Positions 8,807 to 18,248 of a stretch of 64,000 nucleotides of DNA are shown here, in pieces. The notes beneath the pieces were generated by a model that was not told the DNA's origin, searched no databases, and saw nothing but the letters and a program-made list of their open reading frames with translations. A program made the position numbers and the translations under genes. Origin of the DNA: JBAXPV01 sp037132075 (GTDB lineage Bacteria > Bacteroidota > Bacteroidia > Bacteroidales > CAIXZF01); contig JBAXPV010000014.1 in NCBI GenBank assembly GCA_037132075.1, positions 32,692 through 96,691 on the forward strand, given 5' to 3'. Each line of letters starts with the position of its first letter. Position 1 is the first letter of the stretch.

Positions 8807-10852
8807 ATGCAATTCGTAAATCCATTTTTTCTATTCGGTCTTTTGGCAGTTGGGATTCCCATACTGGTACACCTGTTTAATTTTCGGAGATTCCGAAGGG
8901 TATATTTTACCAATGTCCGCTTTCTGGAAGAGCTTAAACTACAAACTCAGAAGCAATCACGTATAAAACATTTACTCGTCTTATTAATGAGAATCCTGGC
9001 AACTATTTGCCTGGTTCTCGCTTTTGCCCAGCCTTACATCCCTGTTTCCCGTAAGGCGGTTAATGATGACATCAGGAACCAGGTAAGCATTTATGTTGAT
9101 AACTCTTTTAGCATGGAAGCGCGTTCGCCTCACGGAAGTCTGTTGGATGATGCGAAACGCCAGGCTGCAGAAATAGCGATGGCATATAAGCCGGGTGATC
9201 TTTTTCAGCTAGTCACCAGCAGTTTCGAAGGCCGTCACCAGCGGTTTGTCAGTAGGGAGGAATTTCTTGAACTATTGCAGGAAGTAAAAATAGCCTCGGT
9301 TTCCAGGGACATATCCTCGGTTACCTCCAGGCAAAAAGACATGCTGTCCACCTTAGGGAAATCAAATAAAATAGCCTACATTATCTCTGATTTTCAGTAT
9401 TCAGTCTCAGATCTATCATCCTTAAAGCCAGATAGTTCAGTGCAACATTTTCTCATTCCGGTAAAAGGCAATCAAAGCGGAAATGTCTATGTCGATTCCT
9501 GCTGGCTTGAATCTCCTGTTATTCAGTTAAACCAACAAGTGAGGATGCTTGCCAGGGTAAAAAACAGCTCATCATCCGATTATGAGAAAATTCCGGTTAA
9601 GCTCTTTATCAATGGGACACAAAGAGCCGTGGCCAGCCTGAATTGTAAAGCCATGGAGACCGCTGTGATTTCACTGTCCTATACCAACAACACCATTGGA
9701 ATTCAAAATGGATATCTTGAAATCGTTGATTATCCGACAGTATGGGATGACAGGCTGTATTTCTCCTACCCTGTATTCGACAAAATACCAGTGCTTTCTA
9801 TTAATGATAAAAATGACAGTCCATTTCTGAATGGCCTTTTCGGCAGGGATTCCACGTTTTCCTATCAATCGGGTTCACTAAGAACCCTGGATTATTCTTC
9901 TCTGAAAAATTACACCCTGATCATACTGAATGAAGTAGAGAATATCCCATCCGGGCTGAATGCAGAAGTAAAGAACTTTTTTGACCAGGGAGGAAGTCTG
10001 GTGGTAATTCCTCCTGCCACATTAGATATGGCGGTTTATTCGTCGTTTTTATCCTTGTTTGGTCCCTTATCAGTGGGGAAAATCGATACAGTGAACACGA
10101 GCATCAGTGAAATTAATATTACGAATCCACTGTATCGCGGTGTATTTGAAAAAGTGCCTGAGAATATTAACCTGCCCCTTGTATTGGCACATTACCCTAT
10201 TAATTCTGCAGCCAAAGCTTCTACAGAGGTTTTGTTAAAGCTGCAGAATGGCGACCCTTTTCTTACGAGTCTGGAAGCCAGCAGAGGCCATCTTTATATT
10301 TTATCATCACCCTTAAAACCGGAATTCGGGAATTTTGCGCGTCATGCTATTTTTGTCCCGACTTTTTTCCAGATGGCGATGTTAAGTCAGTCGGCCGGAA
10401 AACTGTTCTATACCATTGGTGCAAACGAAGCCATTGAATACCGTGGCAAAGAAAGTTCCGGGGAGAATGTATATAAAATAAAGAATTTACAGGCTAATGT
10501 TGAGTTTATTCCTGAATATCGCAGTCTTGCGGGCGCTCTTGCATTCTTCCCGCATGATCAGTTAAAGGAAGCCGGAAATTATTCATTATTAGAAGGGAAT
10601 ACCGTATTAAAGGGCTTGTCATTCAATTATGACCGAAAAGAAAGCGATATGCATTGCCGTGACGCTGCTGAGTTGAATAAAATGATCAATGATAATAAAC
10701 TAAAAGATTATACTGTTCTTGATACAGGTATTAAGCCTTTATCTCAAACAATCAGTGAGTTGAGCCGGGGAATCCGGTTCTGGAAGTTATTTGCTTTTTT
10801 AACTTTATTTTTCCTTTTTGCCGAAGTAGGCTTACTTCGATTCTGGAAATAA
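8807..10852 (+). CDS. BatA-domain VWA membrane protein
   Basis: About 681 residues starting MQFVNPFFLFGLLAVGIPIL; the ATG at 8807 is preferred over a TTG at 8795. The first 80 residues are the BatA/double-TM aerotolerance domain (HLFNFRRFRRVYFTNVRFL, then a second helix). A von Willebrand A domain follows with MIDAS motif DNSFSM at about 100. A long periplasmic region and a C-terminal helix (FWKLFAFLTLFFLFAEVGLL) complete it. This is a separate paralogue of the Bat cluster at 57787-64000. The next gene, parC, starts 11 bp downstream, so the two are probably co-transcribed. Function is unknown; an envelope-stress role is inferred from Bat proteins. Confidence 0.82.
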   Translation: MQFVNPFFLFGLLAVGIPILVHLFNFRRFRRVYFTNVRFLEELKLQTQKQSRIKHLLVLLMRILATICLVLAFAQPYIPVSRKAVNDDIRNQVSIYVDNSFSMEARSPHGSLLDDAKRQAAEIAMAYKPGDLFQLVTSSFEGRHQRFVSREEFLELLQEVKIASVSRDISSVTSRQKDMLSTLGKSNKIAYIISDFQYSVSDLSSLKPDSSVQHFLIPVKGNQSGNVYVDSCWLESPVIQLNQQVRMLARVKNSSSSDYEKIPVKLFINGTQRAVASLNCKAMETAVISLSYTNNTIGIQNGYLEIVDYPTVWDDRLYFSYPVFDKIPVLSINDKNDSPFLNGLFGRDSTFSYQSGSLRTLDYSSLKNYTLIILNEVENIPSGLNAEVKNFFDQGGSLVVIPPATLDMAVYSSFLSLFGPLSVGKIDTVNTSISEINITNPLYRGVFEKVPENINLPLVLAHYPINSAAKASTEVLLKLQNGDPFLTSLEASRGHLYILSSPLKPEFGNFARHAIFVPTFFQMAMLSQSAGKLFYTIGANEAIEYRGKESSGENVYKIKNLQANVEFIPEYRSLAGALAFFPHDQLKEAGNYSLLEGNTVLKGLSFNYDRKESDMHCRDAAELNKMINDNKLKDYTVLDTGIKPLSQTISELSRGIRFWKLFAFLTLFFLFAEVGLLRFWK

Positions 10853-10863
10853 CGTGAGTCGTG

Positions 10864-13641
10864 ATGGACGAAGAGATTATCGATATGGAAGATGACAAAA
10901 GAGAGGATCTGGCAGAAGACGCTGGCGGGGAATTCCAGGCTTTGTCGGAGATTCAGAAGACCATTCATCTTAGCGGGATGTTTGAAAACTGGTTTTTGGA
11001 TTATGCGTCCTATGTAATTCTGGAACGGGCTGTTCCTGATATCACTGATGGCCTGAAGCCAGTACAACGAAGGTTGCTGCATGCAATGAAAGAGCTTGAT
11101 GACGGGCGATTCAATAAAGTTGCCAACATCATCGGGCATACCATGAAGTATCATCCCCACGGGGATGCCTCCATCGGGGATGCCCTGGTTCAGATGGGGC
11201 AAAAGGATATCCTGATCGATACCCAGGGAAACTGGGGGAACATTCTTACCGGTGATGGCGCCGCCGCCCCGAGGTATATCGAGGCCCGCCTTTCCAAATT
11301 TGCACTGGATGTGGTTTTTAACCCCAAAACCACCACCTGGAAACTTTCATATGATGGTCGTAACAAGGAACCCCTCACTCTACCCGTGAAATTCCCACTC
11401 CTTCTGGCTCAGGGAGCAGAAGGAATTGCAGTGGGCCTGGCCTCCAAGATTCTACCTCATAATTTCAATGAACTCATCGATGCCTGTATCGATTATTTTA
11501 ATGGGATTGAAACCCCTGTTTATCCTGATTTCCCAACCGGCGGACTCGCTGATTTTTCAAAATATAACAATGGCTTGCGTGGTGGCAGGGTTCGGGTCAG
11601 GGCCAAAATCAGCCTCCTGGATAAAAAGACACTGGTAATCACAGAACTCCCCTTCGGTACAAACACATCTTCCCTGATTGAATCGATTCTTGCTGCCAAT
11701 GAAAAGGGCAAGATTAAAATTCGAAAGATTGACGACAATACTGCGGAAAATGTAGAAGTCCTGGTGCACCTGATTCCCGGCGTCTCTCCTGACACTACCA
11801 TGGATGCCCTGTATGCCTTTACTGATTGTGAGGTAAGCATTTCTCCGAATTCATGCGTGATTGAAGAAGGACGACCCTGGTTTGCAGGCGTAAGTGAGAT
11901 CCTGGCTCGTTCATCAAGAAATATCATTGACCTGCTTAAGCTTGAATTGGAAATTCGCAAAGCAGAACTTCTTGAAAACTGGCATTTTAGTTCACTGGAG
12001 AAGATCTTTATTGAAAAGAAGATCTATCGCGACATTGAAGAAAGTGAGACCTGGGAAGCCGTCCTTGAAGCCATCGACCTGGGTTTGGAACCTTATAAGA
12101 ATATTTTTAAAAGGGAAATTACCAGGGATGACATCATTCGCCTGACAGAGATCAAAATTAAAAGGATCTCAAAATTCGATAGTTTCAAGGCAGATGAACA
12201 GATTAAAAACCTGGAAAAAGATATCGAGGGTGTTGATTTTCACCTGGCACATTTGACGCAATATGCCATTGATTATATGTTGCGTATCAAAGAGAAATAC
12301 GGGAAAAAGCACGAGCGCCGTACCGAGATCCGGAATTTTGAATCGATAGAAGCTACTGCCGTCGCTGCTGCCAACCAGAAACTTTATGTAAACCGTGCCG
12401 AAGGTTTTATCGGTACTGGTTTGAAAAAAGATGAGTTTGTTAATGATTGTTCCGACATTGATGATGTCATTATTTTCAGGGAAGACGGGACCTTTTTTAT
12501 CACGAAAGTAGGAGAGAAGGTCTATGTGGGTAATAATGTAATTCACCTTGCCGTCTTCAAGAAAAATGATGAACGAACGATTTACAATGCTGTATACCAG
12601 GATGGTAAAAAGGGTTTTATCATGGTCAAGCGTTTCGCGGTTTTGGGTGTCACTCGCGACAAAGAATACAATCTGACTAAAGGAAGTGCAGATTCTAAGG
12701 TCTTGTACTTTACTGCGAATCCCAATGGGGAAGCCGAGGTCATCCAGGTTCATCACAGGCCTAAGCCCAAACTTAAGAAGCTCAATTTTGAATTTGATAT
12801 GAGCCAGTTGGCCATAAAAAACAGGAGCTCGATGGGGAATATTCTTACCCGGAACCCAATACGTAAGATCCTGAAAAAGGAAGAAGGGATTTCCACACTC
12901 AGGGCACGACAGATCTGGTGGGATGATGTTGTCCGCCGTCTGAATGCAGAGGGCAGGGGCGTTTTGCTCGGGGCTTTTGAAGGAGAAGATAAAATCCTGA
13001 CCATTTACCAAAGCGGTACTTACAGAATTACCAACTTTGACCTGGCGAATCATTTCGAGGAAGATCTTATCCTGATCCGGAAATTCAAAGCAGGAAAAAC
13101 CCTTACCATTGTATACCACGATCCTCAACAAAACTGGTATTATGTTAAGCGATTCCCACTTGAAGCTACAGACAAAAAGGTGGACTTCGTGGGAGATGAG
13201 GAAGGAAATAAACTGGTGATGATCTGGCCAGAGCCCAATGCAATATTAAAATATTCGTATTGCCGGAAAAACAGGCCGGAAGAGGTTGTGGAAACAGAAA
13301 TAGACCTCACGGAGTTTGTTGGCATCAAAGGTGTAAAAGCGAAAGGTAAAAGGGTTGCCGATCATGAGATTTTCGACCTGGCAGGGAGATTTAAGGAGTT
13401 AGCACCGGAAGAAATGGAAGGGAGTGATGGGGTGGTGGGTGAAGAGGTGATGGGTGATGGGGTGATGGGTGAAGAGGTGATGGGTGATGGGGTGATGGGT
13501 GAAGAGGTGATGGGTGATGGGGTGATGGGTGATGAGGCTGGGAAGACCGAAGAAACCAAGGACAAGGAAGCTGCGCCTAAAGAGCCTAAATGGAAAGATA
13601 CCAGCGGGGGAGATGGATTGCAGTTTACCCTCGAATTTTAA
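10864..13641 (+). CDS. parC: DNA topoisomerase IV subunit A
   Basis: A 925-residue type IIA topoisomerase A subunit that decatenates chromosomes with ParE. The N-terminal winged-helix domain is intact: HLSGMFENWFLDYASYVILE, DGLKPVQRRLLHAM, and the catalytic Tyr in GAAAPRYIEARLS at about residue 138. The Bacteroidota pattern KDILIDTQGNWGNILTGDGA and the weak C-terminal propeller favour ParC over GyrA. ATG at 10864 is preferred to the GTG directly before it. The acidic C-terminal tail contains a 30-bp tandem repeat. No parE is seen here: the upstream neighbour is a VWA membrane protein and a flavodiiron gene follows by 22 bp. Confidence 0.88.
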   Translation: MDEEIIDMEDDKREDLAEDAGGEFQALSEIQKTIHLSGMFENWFLDYASYVILERAVPDITDGLKPVQRRLLHAMKELDDGRFNKVANIIGHTMKYHPHGDASIGDALVQMGQKDILIDTQGNWGNILTGDGAAAPRYIEARLSKFALDVVFNPKTTTWKLSYDGRNKEPLTLPVKFPLLLAQGAEGIAVGLASKILPHNFNELIDACIDYFNGIETPVYPDFPTGGLADFSKYNNGLRGGRVRVRAKISLLDKKTLVITELPFGTNTSSLIESILAANEKGKIKIRKIDDNTAENVEVLVHLIPGVSPDTTMDALYAFTDCEVSISPNSCVIEEGRPWFAGVSEILARSSRNIIDLLKLELEIRKAELLENWHFSSLEKIFIEKKIYRDIEESETWEAVLEAIDLGLEPYKNIFKREITRDDIIRLTEIKIKRISKFDSFKADEQIKNLEKDIEGVDFHLAHLTQYAIDYMLRIKEKYGKKHERRTEIRNFESIEATAVAAANQKLYVNRAEGFIGTGLKKDEFVNDCSDIDDVIIFREDGTFFITKVGEKVYVGNNVIHLAVFKKNDERTIYNAVYQDGKKGFIMVKRFAVLGVTRDKEYNLTKGSADSKVLYFTANPNGEAEVIQVHHRPKPKLKKLNFEFDMSQLAIKNRSSMGNILTRNPIRKILKKEEGISTLRARQIWWDDVVRRLNAEGRGVLLGAFEGEDKILTIYQSGTYRITNFDLANHFEEDLILIRKFKAGKTLTIVYHDPQQNWYYVKRFPLEATDKKVDFVGDEEGNKLVMIWPEPNAILKYSYCRKNRPEEVVETEIDLTEFVGIKGVKAKGKRVADHEIFDLAGRFKELAPEEMEGSDGVVGEEVMGDGVMGEEVMGDGVMGEEVMGDGVMGDEAGKTEETKDKEAAPKEPKWKDTSGGDGLQFTLEF
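13421..13535 (+). repeat. 30-bp minisatellite inside parC
   Basis: Three identical 30-bp units (13441-13470, 13471-13500, 13501-13530) each encode EEVMGDGVMG. A degenerate partial unit precedes them and a broken one follows. The period is a multiple of three, so gain or loss of units keeps the frame. Confidence 0.95.
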
Positions 13642-13663
13642 ATGCTGAGAATTTTAACAATCT

Positions 13664-14887
13664 ATGGAAGACAATAAAGTACTTAAAGTTAGTAATGACG
13701 TTCATTGGATCGGTGCTTTGGATCCGGGCCTGGTGACATTTGATGTCGTCATGGAGACGAAATATGGCACTACTTATAATGCTTACTATATCAACGCGGA
13801 TAAAAAAACAGTTGTTGATACGGTAAAGGAAAGATTTTGGCCGGTTTTTTATGAGAAGCTGAAAACATTTACAGATCTTGCAGCTATTGAATATATCATT
13901 GTGAACCATACAGAGCCAGATCATTCAGGCTCATTAGTGCCTCTGATGGAGCATGCTCCTAATGCCACCGTCGTGGGAAGCGGCAATGCCATTCGTTATT
14001 TATCCGACTTGATTGGCAGGGAGTTCCCGCACAAAATCGTGAAAGACGGTGATACCCTCGACCTGGGAAATAAAACGCTTCGTTTTATTGGCGCACCCAA
14101 CCTTCACTGGCCTGATACCATGTATACCTACCTGGATGAAGACAAAGTATTGTTTACTTGTGATTCCTTTGGCTGTCATTATTGTCATGCCGAGATGTAT
14201 GACGACCTGGTTGGCAGTTTTGACGAAGCATTTAATTTTTATTATAAAGTGATACTTGAGCCATACAGCAAGTTTATGTTGAAGGCAATTGAAAAGATCA
14301 AAATGCTTGATATCAATGTGTTGTGTCCAGGGCATGGGCCGATTTTGCGTTCGGACTGGCAAAAATATGTAGCGATTAGCAAGCATTTTGCTGAAGAAGC
14401 CATGCAATTTCCGCATCCCAATCGGGTGATAATTGCGTATGTTTCAGCCTATCAGAATACGCGCAAGATGGCCCAAAAGATTGCTGAAGGGATTCGGATG
14501 GCTGATGCCTCGCTGGAAGTGGACCTTTGTGACATGGAAGCCTTACCCTTGGGTGAGCTTGAAAGACGGGTTATTGAAGCGAATGCAGTCATTGTAGGTT
14601 CGCCGATCATCAATCAGAACATTCTTTTACATGTTTACCAGTTGTTTGCCATCATGAACCCAATCCGTGACCGCGGAAAACTTGCCGGTGCATTTGGATC
14701 TTATGGCTGGAGTGGTGATTTCATGAAAAATATTCAAATCAACCTGGAAAATCTGAAACTTGAGTTTTTTGGAGAAGGTGTTTTTGTGAGATTCACACCT
14801 CATGAAGCTGATTTCGAACGTTGCCTGAACTATGGTCGTGATTTTGGCCAGAAGTTGATCGAAGGGGTGAATAAAGCCTGTCACTAG
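13664..14887 (+). CDS. Flavodiiron protein (FprA/ROO type)
   Basis: A 407-residue oxygen or nitric-oxide reductase of anaerobes. The metallo-beta-lactamase domain has all expected diiron ligands: HTEPDH (His82, Glu84, Asp86), His148 in NLHWPD, Asp167 in CDSFG and His224 in CPGHGP. The C-terminal flavodoxin domain spans about 256-400 and includes the FMN-binding segment VSAYQNTRKMAQ and GSYGWSGD. No rubredoxin or flavin reductase extension is present, so electrons must come from a separate donor. The gene follows parC by 22 bp. It would remove oxygen in the cytoplasm, matching the anaerobic traits of the window. Confidence 0.92.
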   Translation: MEDNKVLKVSNDVHWIGALDPGLVTFDVVMETKYGTTYNAYYINADKKTVVDTVKERFWPVFYEKLKTFTDLAAIEYIIVNHTEPDHSGSLVPLMEHAPNATVVGSGNAIRYLSDLIGREFPHKIVKDGDTLDLGNKTLRFIGAPNLHWPDTMYTYLDEDKVLFTCDSFGCHYCHAEMYDDLVGSFDEAFNFYYKVILEPYSKFMLKAIEKIKMLDINVLCPGHGPILRSDWQKYVAISKHFAEEAMQFPHPNRVIIAYVSAYQNTRKMAQKIAEGIRMADASLEVDLCDMEALPLGELERRVIEANAVIVGSPIINQNILLHVYQLFAIMNPIRDRGKLAGAFGSYGWSGDFMKNIQINLENLKLEFFGEGVFVRFTPHEADFERCLNYGRDFGQKLIEGVNKACH

Positions 14888-14903
14888 GCTTTTAGCTTAT
14901 GTT

Positions 14904-15743
14904 GTGAGCGCTATTTTCCGCATATCCCGATTCTTTGTGCTAATTCTATTAGGGCTGAGCCTTACTTCCTGCTTGCCTGGAACAAAGTGGGCCAGACGTT
15001 TCGTTCGATTGAAAGATAAAGGAGCCGTCATGCTCATCAATCCGGAGTTCATATACCTGAACAATCTGAACAATGCTGAGATTAAAAATCTGAATAAATT
15101 TCCGGAGGAATACCGCGATTCCGTGCTTTTTGAAAATAGCTTGTATCTGCGATTTATCAATGATTCTGTTTTCCGTTCAAAATATTATCAATCAATGTAT
15201 ACGAGTCTTGAATTGGCAGGTTTCAGGATGTATGATGACTCAAATTGGACAGAATTTCTGAAGCTGGATAAAGCCATGATGCTCTCCATTGCACAATTGC
15301 AAATGGAGGAATATACCTATCCGTTCTATCAAAAGGGTACCTTCCAGGATACTGTTGTTTATTCTAAAAGTATTGACATCAATGGGATTTCCTTGAATTC
15401 ATGGTTTGAAATTACACCAGTTAACAGTTCCGTTCCACCTTTGGTTCTTTACAATTCAACAATACTGGAAGATAAGATCGACGGCAGGTTTTATTGGAAT
15501 CCTTTCACGGATGATTATCCTTATTATTATACTCGTTATGATTTCGATCTGTCAGATGTCGATAAACTAGCCGAAACAGCAGGCAAAGAAAATGCCGCGT
15601 TACTGTTTGATTTCCTGATGAATAAATATGTCGATTCACATCGTAAAAAGGAACTTCCTGACGAATATTATCTTCATTATGACCGGCAAAAGAAGAGATT
15701 TGTCTTTGCCGGCCAATCCAGGCTAAGCAATCTTGATCCGTGA
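14904..15743 (+). CDS. Lipoprotein of unknown function
   Basis: A 279-residue protein with a lipoprotein signal: MSAIFRISRFFVLILLGLSL then LTSC as the lipobox. The start is GTG at 14904; an ATG just upstream is out of frame. The mature part is rich in Tyr, Asp and Asn (for example DDYPYYYTRYDFDLSD at about 210-225) and looks like a mixed alpha/beta domain, but I recognise no family. It lies 16 bp after the flavodiiron gene and may be read from the same transcript. Predicted location is the periplasmic face of a membrane. Confidence 0.7.
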   Translation: MSAIFRISRFFVLILLGLSLTSCLPGTKWARRFVRLKDKGAVMLINPEFIYLNNLNNAEIKNLNKFPEEYRDSVLFENSLYLRFINDSVFRSKYYQSMYTSLELAGFRMYDDSNWTEFLKLDKAMMLSIAQLQMEEYTYPFYQKGTFQDTVVYSKSIDINGISLNSWFEITPVNSSVPPLVLYNSTILEDKIDGRFYWNPFTDDYPYYYTRYDFDLSDVDKLAETAGKENAALLFDFLMNKYVDSHRKKELPDEYYLHYDRQKKRFVFAGQSRLSNLDP

Positions 15744-15838
15744 AATTACACCGTCAATTATTGGTTTGCAAAAAACTGTGTTGACATAACACGTGATTAT
15801 CAGCTTTGCTATCAGGCTTTAAAGAATGAGTATGCTGA

Positions 15839-16795
15839 CTAGGCTTTTCTTGCAAAAACTTTCATCGCGGCTTCAGCAATGCTTTCAGCATTCAACCCAT
15901 ACTTTTCCAGCAATTGTTCAGGCTTGCCGCTTTCTCCAAAACGGTCATCTACTGCGATCATTTCTATTGGAATGGGTTTGTGCATGGCACAAAGCTGTGC
16001 GATGGCATCTCCCAGGCCACCATTGCGCTGATGTTCTTCAGCAGAGACTGCACAGCCTGTTTTCGCAACAGAATCCAGGATTGCTTGCACATCGATTGGT
16101 TTGATTGTATGAATGTTGATGATTTCCGCTTGAATGCCTTTTTCGTTTAAGATCTTGTGAGCTTCCAAGGCTTGCCAGACCATATGGCCAGTGGCAAAGA
16201 TACTTACGTCGGCTCCAGGAACCAGCATTTGGGCTTTTCCTATCGTAAATTCCTGGTTTTCTTCAGTAAAGTTGGCAACTTTGGGACGGCCAAATCTAAG
16301 GTAGACAGGGCCAACATGATTCAAAAGAGCCAGGGTTGCTGCTTTTGTTTGGTTGAAGTCACAGGGAACTATGACCGTCATTCCTGGAAGGGCACGCATC
16401 AGGGCAATGTCTTCCAGGATCTGGTGTGTGGCACCATCTTCACCTAAAGTTAAACCTGCATGAGAAGCACATATTTTTACGTTTTTCTCGGAATAAGCTA
16501 CCATTTGCCGGATCTGATCATAAACCCGCCCAGTCGAAAAATTGGCAAAAGTCCCGGTAAAAGGAATCTTACCCCCGATCGTAAGTCCGGCAGCAATGCT
16601 GATCATATTCGCTTCCGCAATGCCAACCTGGAAAAACCGCTCCGGGAAAGCCTTGGCAAATGCGTCCATTTTTAAAGATTCGGTAAGGTCAGCACAAAGT
16701 GCCACTACTTGTGAATTTTGTTGTCCAAGTTCAAAAAGGCCTTCTCCGAAACCTGAACGTGTATCTTTAATTTCTTTACTGATAAAGGAATGCAT
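15839..16795 (-). CDS. Transketolase, C-terminal (pyrimidine-binding) subunit
   Basis: A 318-residue protein matching the C-terminal half of transketolase encoded as a separate gene, as is common in Bacteroidota and Archaea. It shows the pyrimidine-binding region (FFQVGIAEANMISIAAGLTI, with the Glu that activates thiamine diphosphate) and the transketolase C domain (LGDAIAQL near 270). It must pair with the N-terminal subunit at 18249-19085 to convert pentose phosphates. Unusually, a VWA gene lies between the two, with 16 bp from its stop to this start. All three genes are same-strand and closely spaced, so one transcript is likely. Confidence 0.88.
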   Translation of the reverse strand: MHSFISKEIKDTRSGFGEGLFELGQQNSQVVALCADLTESLKMDAFAKAFPERFFQVGIAEANMISIAAGLTIGGKIPFTGTFANFSTGRVYDQIRQMVAYSEKNVKICASHAGLTLGEDGATHQILEDIALMRALPGMTVIVPCDFNQTKAATLALLNHVGPVYLRFGRPKVANFTEENQEFTIGKAQMLVPGADVSIFATGHMVWQALEAHKILNEKGIQAEIINIHTIKPIDVQAILDSVAKTGCAVSAEEHQRNGGLGDAIAQLCAMHKPIPIEMIAVDDRFGESGKPEQLLEKYGLNAESIAEAAMKVFARKA

Positions 16796-16811
16796 GCCGG
16801 ATTATATTTTG

Positions 16812-18242
16812 TTAATTTTCAAATAGTCTGATGTTGATGGATTGTCCTGACTCAACATTAAAAGTTTTTTCAATGGTATAAAGTGATTTGTCAGCGAAGC
16901 GGGAGCGGAAGATCGCCCGATACCTCCCGGGTTGAAGGATCAGCGTTTCCTGGTTGTTTTGATTGTCTTTAAAATTATAAATCAGGTTAAGCCTGTTGTC
17001 TTGCTGTACATACAGACTTCCAAATCCATTGCCTGGTTTCTGGATCACTGCAATTCCCGGATTTGGAATTTCTACCGTGGTCGTGTGGCTTTGTTGTATG
17101 TCTACGTCACTTATATAAACCCTTGGAAGACAGAGTACTTCCAGGTCATATGAGCCAGTCAGGTATTTTTCAGTGCTGTTGAAGGATTGTACATTTAGCG
17201 TCGTCATGTCTTTGGCTTTCCTAACGATACATTGCAGGTTGCGAATACTGGCATGATTTCCGTCAATCTTAAGGTTCAGGCTTCCCTGGGGTGTCTCGAC
17301 AGGGATAATGGTATGTTTGCCCGGTGTAAGTTGGATTTTCTTTTTTTCGACCGCAGGAATCGTGTGGATGACAAGATCATAGGTCACTAAGGGATCGATC
17401 ACAAGGGTATCTGGCACACCGCGGCTGTTCAGTGTATGCACAAAATTGTATTCTACTTTTCCGGAGATGTCATCATAAAAAGTCATGTTGACGTTAGTTT
17501 CAGTTGGATTTCCAGCCTGGTCGAGGAGGTTGACCTGGGCAGTGGTGGAATTCAGCGCCTGGGAAATGACGACATCAAGGGCTCTGCTAAAAGATTGCTC
17601 ATTCGTCGCTTCAAAATAGGTGCCGACGCAATCGAAGCCATTCTTGAAGTCGCGCCCGATCCCGATAATAAATGGTTTTAAGACAATCCCTTTCTTTTGA
17701 AGGTCTCTTGAAACCGCGCAGGGATCGCCACCGCACTCTTCCAATCCATCTGTAATCAGTACAATGATGTTTCTGCAGTTTTCACAAGGGGTGAAATCTT
17801 CAGCTGATTTCTCGAGGGAGGCCGCAATAGGTGTTGTGCCCCTGGGGACTATCCCTTTCAGTACTTTTTTTATTTTGTTGATGTTGTTGGGTGCGAATGG
17901 GACTTCAAGTTTGGTATCGTCACAATCCTGAGGGGGGAAGTTTTTCTGATGACCATAAACCCTTAGTGCAATCTCCAGGTGGTCGACACCGGCGAGTGAA
18001 TCCAATAAGTTTGAAAGTAGCTTTTGGGCGATGTTAATCTTCATGTCGCTTTGCCAGCGCCCATACATACTTTGAGAAGCGTCGAAAAGGAACAGCAAGC
18101 GGGTGGTTGGTTTTGGCTTTTCTTTGAAAACCGGTTTCTGGGCCAGGAGGCTGCCAGGTACAAACGCTAACAGGAACAGGCCCAACAAGAAAGCTCGTTT
18201 CAAAAACGTTTGGTATCTATTGGACATCCTGAAGGCCATCAT
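16812..18242 (-). CDS. Secreted VWA-domain protein within the transketolase operon
   Basis: A 476-residue exported protein. The signal peptide is FLKRAFLLGLFLLAFVPG followed by SLLAQ. A von Willebrand A domain at about 45-235 has the MIDAS triad DASQS and GTTPIAAS and an Asp in LITDGLEECGG. The Cys pairs CENC and CGGDPC may form disulfides. The C-terminal half is beta-rich with repeated short domains of unknown family, ending with no T9SS sorting domain. It starts 6 bp after the stop of the transketolase N subunit and ends 16 bp before the C subunit. It resembles periplasmic VWA proteins of unknown ligand. Why it sits inside a metabolic gene pair is not evident. Confidence 0.78.
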   Translation of the reverse strand: MMAFRMSNRYQTFLKRAFLLGLFLLAFVPGSLLAQKPVFKEKPKPTTRLLFLFDASQSMYGRWQSDMKINIAQKLLSNLLDSLAGVDHLEIALRVYGHQKNFPPQDCDDTKLEVPFAPNNINKIKKVLKGIVPRGTTPIAASLEKSAEDFTPCENCRNIIVLITDGLEECGGDPCAVSRDLQKKGIVLKPFIIGIGRDFKNGFDCVGTYFEATNEQSFSRALDVVISQALNSTTAQVNLLDQAGNPTETNVNMTFYDDISGKVEYNFVHTLNSRGVPDTLVIDPLVTYDLVIHTIPAVEKKKIQLTPGKHTIIPVETPQGSLNLKIDGNHASIRNLQCIVRKAKDMTTLNVQSFNSTEKYLTGSYDLEVLCLPRVYISDVDIQQSHTTTVEIPNPGIAVIQKPGNGFGSLYVQQDNRLNLIYNFKDNQNNQETLILQPGRYRAIFRSRFADKSLYTIEKTFNVESGQSINIRLFEN

Positions 18243-18248
18243 AGCTGA

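Noticed and set aside
12169..13131. 320-residue open frame antisense to parC
   Set aside because: It lies wholly within the well-supported parC gene, has no recognisable domain and no plausible start context; it reflects codon bias of the sense strand.
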